A DNA stretch of 64,000 nucleotides, taken from contig NZ_JACJPL010000031.1 in assembly GCF_014696065.1 (NCBI RefSeq), positions 310,001-374,000 on the forward strand, read 5' to 3'. This DNA comes from Leptolyngbya sp. FACHB-261 (GTDB taxonomy: Bacteria; Cyanobacteriota; Cyanobacteriia; FACHB-261). This document shows, piece after piece, positions 42,749-50,278 of this stretch. A model generated the notes under the pieces. The model was not told the DNA's origin and did not search any database. It saw nothing but the letters and a program-made list of their open reading frames with translations. Made by a program: the position numbers and the translations under genes. The stretch's first letter is position 1. Every line of letters begins with the position of its first letter.

Positions 42749-43441
42749 ATGGTCTACACCTTTGCCTTCCTGAGTGCGCCACCCCCGCGCCAGAAGCCTC
42801 GGGGTCTTCAGGATACTGCGATTGAGTACATCGTTGTCGGTGACTTAGCAGCAGCCGTGGAATCAGGCATTTCGTTGGACGCGCTGCAACAGTCGGACGA
42901 GCGTCTGCTAGAGGCAGCGGTTCGGCACGACCAGGTAATTTGCCATCTGTGTCAGGACCAGACTGTGTTGCCCCTGCGCTTTGGCACGGTATTCATCTCC
43001 GAAAGCCGCCTACGTGAGCATCTGAGCCAGAACCAACAGGCCTATCAGTTGCGCTTGCAAGAACTTCAAGGCGCTGGGGAATATCTGCTGAAAGGTCGAA
43101 TCGAATGGCCAGAGCCAGAACGTGGCTCAGCCTCCGGACGGGCCTATCTGCTAGCGAAGAAACAACAGTATGAAACCCAGCAGCAACGCGCACAGCAGCA
43201 ACAGCAGGAGTGTGAGACTCTGGTGCAGACCCTAGCACAGCAATTTTCGCTTGAGCTTGGCCGAGTCCAGGCCGAGGAACTGCTCCGCTTGCATGTACTG
43301 CTCCGGGAGGAGCAACGGCAAAGTCTGAAGACAGTCCTAGAACAGTGGCAGCGGGATTATCCACACTGGCGGTTGGAATTGGGAGGGCCTTTACCGCCTT
43401 ACCACTTCACCCATCTGAGCGGCGCAGGTGTGGACGCGTGA
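42749..43441 (+). CDS. Gas vesicle protein GvpF/GvpL family
   Basis: The 230-aa protein has family blocks: an N-terminal VYTFAFLSAPP strand, ERLLEAAVRHDQVI, the strongly conserved VLPLRFGTVF, GAGEYLLKGRIEW, GRAYLLAKKQQYE with a Gln-rich coiled coil, and ELGGPLPPYHF near the C-terminus. In gas vesicle clusters GvpF/L are accessory assembly proteins that bind the structural protein GvpA. Here the only gvp partner is gvpK, whose GTG start overlaps this gene's stop by four bases. No gvpA/C/N/J is in the window. The F versus L assignment is not resolvable by eye. Confidence 0.87.
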   Translation: MVYTFAFLSAPPPRQKPRGLQDTAIEYIVVGDLAAAVESGISLDALQQSDERLLEAAVRHDQVICHLCQDQTVLPLRFGTVFISESRLREHLSQNQQAYQLRLQELQGAGEYLLKGRIEWPEPERGSASGRAYLLAKKQQYETQQQRAQQQQQECETLVQTLAQQFSLELGRVQAEELLRLHVLLREEQRQSLKTVLEQWQRDYPHWRLELGGPLPPYHFTHLSGAGVDA

Positions 43442-43905
43442 GTGATCCCCTAGAATCTCAGCCTGAGGCGGGTCCACTGAAATTGAAGCAGAGTGAGTCA
43501 GGACTAGCGCCCCTAGTGCTGACCGTGGTGGAATTGCTGCGTCAGCTGATGGAAGCGCAGGTCATCCGCCGTATGGAAGCTGAACAACTCAGCGACGCCG
43601 AGATCGAGCGAGCAGCCAATAGTTTGCAAGCCATTGAGCAGCAAATTTTCAATGTCTGTGAGGTGCTCGATATTGATCCCGAGAAGCTAAATCTTGATTT
43701 GGGCGATGCAGGTTCGCTGTTGCCTAAACCGGGTAGTTACTATCCAGGACGGCCTTCTGAAAAGGCGTCTATTTTGGAACTGCTCGACCGGCTGATTACG
43801 ACTGGTGTTGTCATTGAAGGTGACATTGATCTCGGCGTCGCTCAACTTGACCTTATCCACTTGAAGCTGCGCCTGCTACTCACTTCTAGTTCAAAACTTC
43901 AGTAA
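43438..43905 (+). CDS. gvpK: Gas vesicle protein GvpK
   Basis: Start chosen at GTG 43438, overlapping the upstream stop as GTGA; the frame runs further upstream inside gvpF/L but that part has no match. The 155-aa product has the GvpK core: LAPLVLTVVELLRQLMEAQV, RRMEAEQLSDAEIERAANSL, LDIDPEKLNLDLGDAGSLLP, and RLITTGVVIEGDIDLGVAQLDLI. GvpK is an essential accessory factor for gas vesicle assembly in the organisms studied. The short Gln/Pro-rich N-terminus (SDPLESQPEAGPLKLKQ) is variable in the family. Absence of gvpA nearby is notable. Confidence 0.93.
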   Translation: MSDPLESQPEAGPLKLKQSESGLAPLVLTVVELLRQLMEAQVIRRMEAEQLSDAEIERAANSLQAIEQQIFNVCEVLDIDPEKLNLDLGDAGSLLPKPGSYYPGRPSEKASILELLDRLITTGVVIEGDIDLGVAQLDLIHLKLRLLLTSSSKLQ

Positions 43906-43997
43906 GCGAAGAGGATATTTTTCTCTTACTGAGACAACGAGTGTGCAGCACAAATCCTGCACAGGCTGCTAAAAAAACACAGCCTTAAAACAGAGTT

Positions 43998-44020
43998 GCC
44001 CTCCCCAAAATGGGAAGGGC
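43998..44020 (-). terminator. Hairpin after gnd
   Basis: GCCCTCCCC (43998-44006) and GGGAAGGGC (44012-44020) form a GC-rich stem with one irregularity about 25 bases past the gnd stop. On the minus strand the next bases are AACTCTGTTTTAAGG, a weak U-tract. It probably ends the gnd transcript and may also affect gvpK from the other side. Confidence 0.55.
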
Positions 44021-44044
44021 TAGGCGCAGAAGCTTGGCAGAACT

Positions 44045-45493
44045 TTAGTCTGTGGTTCCGAGTGAGAGCGAAGCCTGATCGACAGGGGTCCATTCGGTGT
44101 GGAAGCTGCCAGGTTGATCAACACGCTCGTAGGTGTGAGCCCCGAAGTAGTCGCGTTGGGCCTGGGTGAGGTTCTGCGGCAGACGGGCGCTGCGGTAGCT
44201 GTCAAAATAATCTAGCGAGGCGCTGAAAGCAGGACAGGCAACGCCGAGTTTGGCCGCTGTTGCAATGACGTTCCGCCAAGCAGCCTGCTTCGCTAGGATC
44301 GTCTCACGGAAGTAGTCGCTGAGCAGCAGATTGGGCAGTTCGGGGTTTTGACCAAACGCCGTCTGAATTTTGTTCAAGAAGCCCGCTCGGATAATGCAGC
44401 CACCCTTCCAGATACGGGCGATCTCACCGAGGTGGAGTTCGTAACCAAACTCCTTCGAGGCTTTCTGCAACAGTGCCATGCCCTGAGCGTAGGAGCAGAT
44501 TTTGGAGCAGTACAGCGCATCACGGACATCGTTGACAAAGGATTTGATGTCCCCACTGTACTTACCTTCCGGACCCGGCAGACTCTTGGAGGCAGCGACG
44601 CGCTCATTCTTGAGCGACGACATCACCCGCGCATTCACCGCCGCGACAATCGTGGGGATCGGTACGCCCATTTCTAGCGAAGTCATCACCGTCCAGCGTC
44701 CGGTGCCCTTTTGACCAGCCGCATCGAGGATCACTTCCACCAGGGGTTGCCCTGTTGTGTCATCCAGCTTGGTGAAAATATCTGCCGTGATCTCAATTAG
44801 GAACGACTCCAGTTCTTCTGTCGTGTTCCACTCCTTAAAAGTCTCGTGCAGGTCTTTGCGATCCAGCCCAGCGACGTTTTTGAGCAGGTCATAAGCCTCA
44901 GCAATGAGCTGCATGTCGCCATACTCAATGCCGTTGTGCACCATCTTGACGTAGTGACCGGCGCTCTTAGGACCGATGTAGGTCACACAAGGGCCGTCAG
45001 ACACCTGAGCCGCAATCTTATTCACGATCGGCTCGATGGATTGATAGGCAGACTTTTGTCCACCCGGCATCAGACTGGGACCATGTAGGGCGCCTTCTTC
45101 GCCGCCGCTCACACCCATACCGATGAACTGCAAGCCCGCCGCTTCAAGTTCTACCGTGCGCCGGTCAGTGTCGTTAAACAGCGAGTTGCCGCCGTCAATA
45201 ATAATGTCTCCTGGCTCTAGCAGAGGCTTGAGCTGGTTGATCACCGCGTCCACCGGTCCGCCGGCTTTCACCATGATCATCACTTTGCGTGGGCGCTCCA
45301 AGGAGTCGACCAGTTCTTCGAGGGAATAGGTAGGCTTAACTTGCTTGCCACCCGCCCGCTTCTTCATGAACTCATCGGTTTTTTCGGAGGTCCGGTTATA
45401 GACCGCGATAGGGAAGCCGTTGCGCTCGATGTTGAGCGCTAGGTTTTCACCCATTACAGCTAGACCGATTAGACCAAAGCTTTGCTTTGTCAT
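44045..45493 (-). CDS. gnd: 6-phosphogluconate dehydrogenase (decarboxylating)
   Basis: The 482-aa protein is full length: NADP-binding GLIGLAVMGENLALNIE, VYNRTSEK (the NRT of NADP preference), the 6PGDH signature IIDGGNSLFNDT and GMGVSGGEEGALHGPSLMPGG with the catalytic Lys in HYVKMVHNGIEYGDMQ, and TGRWTVMTS. It converts 6-phosphogluconate to ribulose 5-phosphate, CO2 and NADPH in the oxidative pentose phosphate pathway, which feeds night-time reductant in cyanobacteria. No other pathway genes are adjacent. A GC-rich hairpin follows its stop. Confidence 0.98.
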   Translation of the reverse strand: MTKQSFGLIGLAVMGENLALNIERNGFPIAVYNRTSEKTDEFMKKRAGGKQVKPTYSLEELVDSLERPRKVMIMVKAGGPVDAVINQLKPLLEPGDIIIDGGNSLFNDTDRRTVELEAAGLQFIGMGVSGGEEGALHGPSLMPGGQKSAYQSIEPIVNKIAAQVSDGPCVTYIGPKSAGHYVKMVHNGIEYGDMQLIAEAYDLLKNVAGLDRKDLHETFKEWNTTEELESFLIEITADIFTKLDDTTGQPLVEVILDAAGQKGTGRWTVMTSLEMGVPIPTIVAAVNARVMSSLKNERVAASKSLPGPEGKYSGDIKSFVNDVRDALYCSKICSYAQGMALLQKASKEFGYELHLGEIARIWKGGCIIRAGFLNKIQTAFGQNPELPNLLLSDYFRETILAKQAAWRNVIATAAKLGVACPAFSASLDYFDSYRSARLPQNLTQAQRDYFGAHTYERVDQPGSFHTEWTPVDQASLSLGTTD

Positions 45494-45619
45494 GGTGTCA
45501 CTCTTTCAATGTGCCAAGGCACAAACCCCCTGGGGCAAGGGCTGGCCTCTCCCAAGGGTAGCCCGATCTCATCTGAGCGCTCTGGAAGCAGAGCTTAAGT
45601 CTCTGTAAAACTGTGGCTC

Positions 45620-45682
45620 TTATCGGGCAAATGCCGCAGATTAAGGCATTATCAGAGGCATTATCGGGAAAATTGCCGCCAG
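45620..45682. repeat. Imperfect direct repeat upstream of the amidase gene
   Basis: TTATCGGGCAAATGCCGC (45620-45637) recurs as TTATCGGGAAAATTGCCGC (45661-45679). Between and overlapping them AGGCATTATC occurs twice (45644-45653 and 45656-45665). They lie 70-130 bases before the amidase start and may be a duplicated regulatory site or replication slippage. Confidence 0.5.
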
Positions 45683-45753
45683 AAGCAGAAGTGGTTAAGA
45701 GTAAGCGCTGGTGTTAGAGCTGGACTAGGTTTGCGTGGGCGAGGAGCGATAGT

Positions 45754-47160
45754 ATGGCACAGATTTTTATTTCGGCGGGGCATGGGGGTCTAGAGAACGG
45801 CCGCCGCGATCCAGGCTTCATTGTGGCAGGTCTCGTCGAGGCCGATATTCTGATCCAGATTCGCGATTTGCTAGCAGAGCAACTCAGAGAGCGCAAGCTG
45901 CCGTTTCAATCAGTACCCGACAACCTAAGTCAGGCGCAATCGATTGCCTGGATTAATGCTCGGGGCAATCGCGAAGATATTGCCCTGGAAATTCATTTGG
46001 ATTCATTTGCAAATACCATGGCCCGAGGCATCACAGCCTACTACATCGTCAATAATGCTGAGCGGCGACGTCAGGCAGAAACCTTAGTGACTAAGGTGCT
46101 CCAACGCATACCCACTCTGCCTGATCGAGGTGCCCAGCCTGATACCAATACAGCGTTGGGGCAGCTAGATTTTTGCCGCCAAACGGTGCCTGGTGCCGTA
46201 TTGGTGGAACTGGGATTTCTCACTAATGCTGAAGACCGAACGCTGATTCAAAACCGCAGGCGAGACTACGCCCTAGGCTTAGCCGACGGCTTACAAACCC
46301 TGCTGGTGGGGACCAGTCCCAGTCCAGCCCCTCAAAATCCAACCCCTCAAACCCCGACTACTCCCCAAGCCCCAACCTCTACGCCTGGAGCGACGCAGCC
46401 TTACCCCGAGATCACAATCAGTCTTAACGGACGAATCTACGGTGAGAGAGGGGTAATTGCTTCGGGCAATGCTTACCTTCCAGTTGACCTAGTTGATCAG
46501 CTCAAGTTGGGTCTCTCGCAATCTAGCAATATCCGCCGCATTACCTATCGGGGCATTACTTATATGCGGGCGGTAGATTTGCGGGAATTTAATATTGCAG
46601 TGAGTTGGGATGCAACAACGAGAACCCTATCTTTGCGTTCACTCACTGGCCTCTGCCCCGGACAATTTGATCAGATCAATAGCAGTGGCGTGACCACTGA
46701 GGTTCAACTCAAGCTATTTCTAAAAAATAGCAATGACAAAGCGCTGGGACGCTACGATGAGCTGCCCAAGCTTTATCGCCAGGAAGCCTCAATTGAAGGC
46801 ATTAATTACGATATTGCTTTTGCTCAAATGTGCGTTGAAACCGGCTTTCTCAAGTTTGAAGGCGATGTGAAGCCAGAACAAAATAACTTTGCTGGACTGG
46901 GAGGGGTGGGCAGTGGCGCGCAAACCGCTTCTTTCGAGACGCAGACCCTCGGCGTACGGGCCCACATTCAACATCTCAAAGCTTATGCCAACACCGCCCC
47001 TCTAGTGCAGGAGTTGGTGGATCCTCGCTTCGGATTTGTCACCCGCGGCATTGCACCACTTGTGGATCAGCTCAGTGGTCGCTGGGCGGCCGACCCCAAC
47101 TACGGCACCAGGATCAAAGCCGTCCTGCGGCAACTTTATGAGTCAGCAGGCATCCTCTAG
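45754..47160 (+). CDS. Amidase_3 cell-wall hydrolase fused to a glucosaminidase domain
   Basis: Starts at ATG 45754, with GAGGAG seven bases upstream. Residues 1-190 are an N-acetylmuramoyl-L-alanine amidase (Amidase_3) with zinc motifs SAGHGG (His9), the Glu in VEADI, LEIHLDS and the catalytic Glu in LVELGFLTN. A Pro/Thr linker (about 190-210) leads to a copper-amine-oxidase-N-like beta domain (about 215-300), then a glucosaminidase (GH73-like) domain (about 320-468), whose catalytic Glu is probably in MCVETGFLKF. The enzyme could cut both the stem peptide link and the glycan strand. There is no Sec signal peptide, so how it reaches peptidoglycan is unclear. Confidence 0.9.
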   Translation: MAQIFISAGHGGLENGRRDPGFIVAGLVEADILIQIRDLLAEQLRERKLPFQSVPDNLSQAQSIAWINARGNREDIALEIHLDSFANTMARGITAYYIVNNAERRRQAETLVTKVLQRIPTLPDRGAQPDTNTALGQLDFCRQTVPGAVLVELGFLTNAEDRTLIQNRRRDYALGLADGLQTLLVGTSPSPAPQNPTPQTPTTPQAPTSTPGATQPYPEITISLNGRIYGERGVIASGNAYLPVDLVDQLKLGLSQSSNIRRITYRGITYMRAVDLREFNIAVSWDATTRTLSLRSLTGLCPGQFDQINSSGVTTEVQLKLFLKNSNDKALGRYDELPKLYRQEASIEGINYDIAFAQMCVETGFLKFEGDVKPEQNNFAGLGGVGSGAQTASFETQTLGVRAHIQHLKAYANTAPLVQELVDPRFGFVTRGIAPLVDQLSGRWAADPNYGTRIKAVLRQLYESAGIL

Positions 47161-48004
47161 CCCCAAACCACATGCCCTCAGTTGCGTAGAAACTGGGGGT
47201 GAGGCTTGCCTTGTGTAATTTCTGTCACTATATTAGGATTCGTACGGTTCAGGGTTGCGCTCCTCATACCTGACTTTTGGCGCCAAACCGCCAACTGAGC
47301 ATCTTCCAGGGGTGGCTTGCAAGTTTTTGAGAGACAAATGGTGTTGGGTGACCAGAGTTGGCTCTGGTTATCTCGGCTAGGTTGCTGTTGAGCAAGCTGT
47401 GAGCAATTGGCAGTTTTATTGCTGAGTTCTGATGCCTCAGTTGCAGCTGACTCGAAGCTTTCGAGTGGTTGTCAGTTGAAATTTTGGAGGTGCCACGAAT
47501 TGAGCCAGTAGCGCAGCTCATTGTTGCTAATGATACTAAAGCCTGACAATTGCTACCCTAACCTGGTAAGGGAAATTTGACTGTTCCCTATGGAATCTTT
47601 GAATGATGGAATTTGCTGCCTACATTACTTAGGTTAGTCTCGCTTGGTCTAATTCAACTTTCAACAGTCTTACAGTAGGAAAAACGAACCAGCGACTCAA
47701 AAGTTCTTCACTGCCAAACAGTTGAGCCGGCTAGCTGCTATGGCCATCAGTAGCGGCAATTGGCCAGCGCGCCAGCAACTTTGAACGCAGCTTAAAATTC
47801 CTTTACTTTAAAGCTTGAGTGACAAACTCAGTGCGAATCCGGATTTGGCTTGAACCTAGAGAATTAGAATCGTAAATCGCCATAAACTCGTTGCTCCCCA
47901 GCCGGCAAAAGAGTTCCAGAAGTCTATCACTTCGGAGCATCCAAAACTGCCCTTTTAGAAAGCACAGATCGCTTTGACAAGCAAGGTTGTTCTCAGAGGT
48001 TGAC
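47161..48004. other. Long gene-free region before the chemotaxis operon
   Basis: About 840 bases with no credible gene on either strand; the short ORFs present have poor composition. It holds a hairpin after the amidase stop (about 47176-47202) and a perfect inverted repeat ACTCGAA-gct-TTCGAGT (47450-47466) flanked by two TCAGTTG copies (about 47437 and 47472). It likely contains the chemotaxis operon promoter and a long leader, or an unrecognised small RNA. Confidence 0.5.
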
Positions 48005-49177
48005 GTGAGCATCACGAGCAAGATCCGAACTGGAGCAGTTATTCAAGCGGTACCTCTGCATGTGCTGTTAGCATCTGTGCGAGTGTTAGCACGCTCTTGC
48101 GGGATCCTGCGCATTGAAACCGAGCACCACTGTTGGAAACTCCTATTGCAAAATGGGGTGGTCTTGGTTGAAGAGGGCCGCATTCTGGAGACCTTTGCTG
48201 GCAAGCTGAAGTCACAAAAAATTCCGCTGCCGCCTGCACCACCCGCTCACCAAACCAATCCGGTTGGGCTTGATTGCTATCCAGTCATTGAGCAAGCCTA
48301 CCGCCAGAATCCTGAGATTGTGGCTCAGGTTCTTAAAAGCATTTTGCTGGAAACGTTTTTGGCGCTACATCTAGGAGAACATTTTTCCTTTGTCTGGGAA
48401 CCCAGCCCAGAAGTTCAGCTCCCCTTACCGACCTGGCCACTAGCGGCTCTAGAGCAAGCCTCTAATCAAGAAGCCAAGCAATGGCAACGGTTGCAACGGG
48501 TAGAGCATCCCTATCAGCAGGTTCAGCTAGCCGATGCCGAGGGCTTATTAGAACGGGTTGGCAATCGACACTTTCCCTTGTTTGCCCGGCTCACTACTGG
48601 GCAGCAACGACTGAGCGAAATTGCCACTGAATTAGGACAGTCTTTGTTTCGAACTGCCTTTTTCTTTGATCAACTAGCGCAGAAGGATATTGTGCATGTG
48701 TTGCCGCTATCCGCCCATCAGTCACAGGATAGTTTATACACAGGCCAAGCCAAAGCTAAGCCAGCCGCCAAGCTAGAACCTGAGGTTTTTGTGGTGGATG
48801 ATTCACCTGTGTTGCTGAGCCAGTTCCGCGATTTACTGCTGAGTTGGGGCTATCGGGTGAGTTGTACCGAACAGGCACAGCAGGCTGTTTCGTTGATGAT
48901 GGCCCGAAATCCATCAGTTGTTTTCTTAGACATTAATATGCCAGGAGCATCAGGCTTTGACTTACTAAAGCAGATCCGCCGCCAGCCTAAATTTTCATCT
49001 GTGCCATTAGTACTTATGACTGCTGAGAGGAATAAGGCCAACCAATGGCGAGCCCAGTGGGCAAATTGCCGGTTTATTGCCAAGCCAAGAACACTAGCAG
49101 AAACTAGTACTTTTCGAGCTGAACTTCGTATAATCTTGCGCAATCTTGCTCCCCTATCTACCGATGTTCTGCTTTGA
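48005..49177 (+). CDS. PatA/PixG-like response regulator (DUF4388 + receiver)
   Basis: Start chosen at GTG 48005 (SITSKIRTGAVIQAVPL), with AGAGG five bases upstream. Residues 1-250 form the PatA-type N-terminal region with a DUF4388-like part (GILRIETEHHCWKLLLQNGV). The C-terminal CheY-like receiver (about 260-385) has VVDDS, phosphorylation site Asp in VVFLDINMPG (about residue 307), MTAERNK and the conserved Lys in FIAKPR. PatA/PixG proteins lead pix/pil-type chemotaxis operons in cyanobacteria and act with type IV pili. It is the first gene of a six-gene operon here, so an output role in motility is expected. Confidence 0.9.
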   Translation: MSITSKIRTGAVIQAVPLHVLLASVRVLARSCGILRIETEHHCWKLLLQNGVVLVEEGRILETFAGKLKSQKIPLPPAPPAHQTNPVGLDCYPVIEQAYRQNPEIVAQVLKSILLETFLALHLGEHFSFVWEPSPEVQLPLPTWPLAALEQASNQEAKQWQRLQRVEHPYQQVQLADAEGLLERVGNRHFPLFARLTTGQQRLSEIATELGQSLFRTAFFFDQLAQKDIVHVLPLSAHQSQDSLYTGQAKAKPAAKLEPEVFVVDDSPVLLSQFRDLLLSWGYRVSCTEQAQQAVSLMMARNPSVVFLDINMPGASGFDLLKQIRRQPKFSSVPLVLMTAERNKANQWRAQWANCRFIAKPRTLAETSTFRAELRIILRNLAPLSTDVLL

Positions 49178-49283
49178 TCAAGCTTGGTGGTTTGAATGAA
49201 CTGAACCCATTCTCTACCTGAGATTCTGTTACCTTTCTCGTGTGAAGTCCGTTTGAAGTTCGTGTGTTTAAGAGGAGTTGCAG

Positions 49284-49640
49284 ATGCGTTTTTTGGTCGT
49301 TGATGACAGTGCTCCTGATCGGCACTTAATAACCTCTTTGCTGGAGGAGTTAGGTCATCAAGTAGACACCTGCACCTCAACGGAGGGAGCCCTAGACAAA
49401 ATTGAGCGTGGGGGCTATGCGGCAGTGTTTCTCGATATTGTCTTGCCCGACCAGGACGGCTACAAATTTTTGAGAACGGTGCGTTCTAATCAGCTGACGG
49501 CCCAGCAGTACGTAATTCTCTACTCCAGTAAAAAAACGCCCCTGGAAATCTCCTACGGTTTGAAGCGGGCTGGAGCCGATAACTACTTAACTAAACCCGT
49601 AACCCGTGAAAACTTGTCTCAAGCCTTGCAGCGAGTTTGA
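49284..49640 (+). CDS. CheY-like response regulator (PixH-like)
   Basis: Start chosen at ATG 49284 (MRFLVVDDSAPDR) with AGAGGAG six bases upstream; a TTG two codons earlier is the alternative. The 118-aa protein is a single receiver domain: Asp7-Asp8 acidic pair, phospho-Asp51 in VFLDIVLPDQDG, Tyr/Ser switch region VILYSSKK, and Lys104 in YLTKPVT. It has no output domain, as in CheY or PixH, and should receive phosphate from the CheA at the end of the operon. 107 bases follow the PatA-like gene. Confidence 0.92.
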   Translation: MRFLVVDDSAPDRHLITSLLEELGHQVDTCTSTEGALDKIERGGYAAVFLDIVLPDQDGYKFLRTVRSNQLTAQQYVILYSSKKTPLEISYGLKRAGADNYLTKPVTRENLSQALQRV

Positions 49641-49714
49641 CGGAACCCATTGGCTCACATTGGATCAGCCTGTTAATGCCCTAAATTAATGCATTAAATC
49701 AATGCAGCAAGCTA

Positions 49715-50200
49715 ATGACTGAACCTGCCCTCGTCCCTTTGGCTCTTGCTGCGGATAACTCCAATCAGGAAGTATCCATTGCTGAACGCTTTATTCTGGC
49801 ACGCTGGGGAGAACAAACGCTGGCATTTTCAGCGGCTTTGGTGCTGGAAATTATGGTGGTAGAGCGTTCCCATTTATTACCTCTACCGTTTTATGCTGCC
49901 GGCGTTCTAGGGGTGGTTCATCATCAGGGCAGCATTGTGCCCCTGATCTCTTTGCAGATTCAGGAAAGCCAAGGTATTTTGCTTGCGGAAAGTTTGACTG
50001 CTGTCCGGCTAACCACATTAGCTGGGGCTTTGGCAGGGGCAGGGTTAGTCATAGACCAAGTTTTAGGAGCCGTTTCCTCACAACAGCTCACAGCTGAGCC
50101 ATTGGGGGAAGCAGGCCCCATTCGCATTTTTCAACCCGAAGATATTCCATCTACCGTTTGGCAGCCTCAACGATGGCAGGTAGGGGTGCGTGCAAGCTAA
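49715..50200 (+). CDS. CheW-like coupling protein (PixI-like)
   Basis: The 161-aa protein has a CheW fold: FILARWGEQTLAFSAALVLEIMVV, LLPLPFYAAGVLGVVHHQGSIVPLISL, and LVIDQVLGAVSSQQL. It should bridge the two chemoreceptors and CheA. The gene begins 75 bases after the CheY gene and is followed by three tandem 14-bp repeats. A conserved N-terminal extension of about 25 residues is typical of cyanobacterial PixI/PilI. Confidence 0.9.
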   Translation: MTEPALVPLALAADNSNQEVSIAERFILARWGEQTLAFSAALVLEIMVVERSHLLPLPFYAAGVLGVVHHQGSIVPLISLQIQESQGILLAESLTAVRLTTLAGALAGAGLVIDQVLGAVSSQQLTAEPLGEAGPIRIFQPEDIPSTVWQPQRWQVGVRAS

Positions 50201-50206
50201 CCGAGT

Positions 50207-50245
50207 TCAAATTTGCCAACTCAAATTTGCCGGTTCAAACTCGCC
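50207..50245 (+). repeat. Three tandem 14-bp repeats between cheW and the first receptor gene
   Basis: TCAAATTTGCC occurs at 50207-50217 and 50221-50231 and as TCAAACTCGCC at 50235-50245, with a strict 14-base period. They lie 34-72 bases before the receptor start. A related TTCAAACTTCGGCTCAAAC stretch lies in the gap before the second receptor. Confidence 0.6.
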
Positions 50246-50278
50246 AAGGCTTAGCATTCGTTTTCTAAAGGACTCTCT

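Noticed and set aside
47264-47521. Minus-strand ORF of 85 aa in the gene-free stretch
   Set aside because: No ribosome binding site, no recognisable motif and biased Ser/Gln/His composition; treated as chance.
49686-49697. Perfect 12-bp palindrome TTAATGCATTAA before the cheW gene
   Set aside because: AT-rich and short; such a palindrome is not rare enough in a window of this size to claim a binding site.
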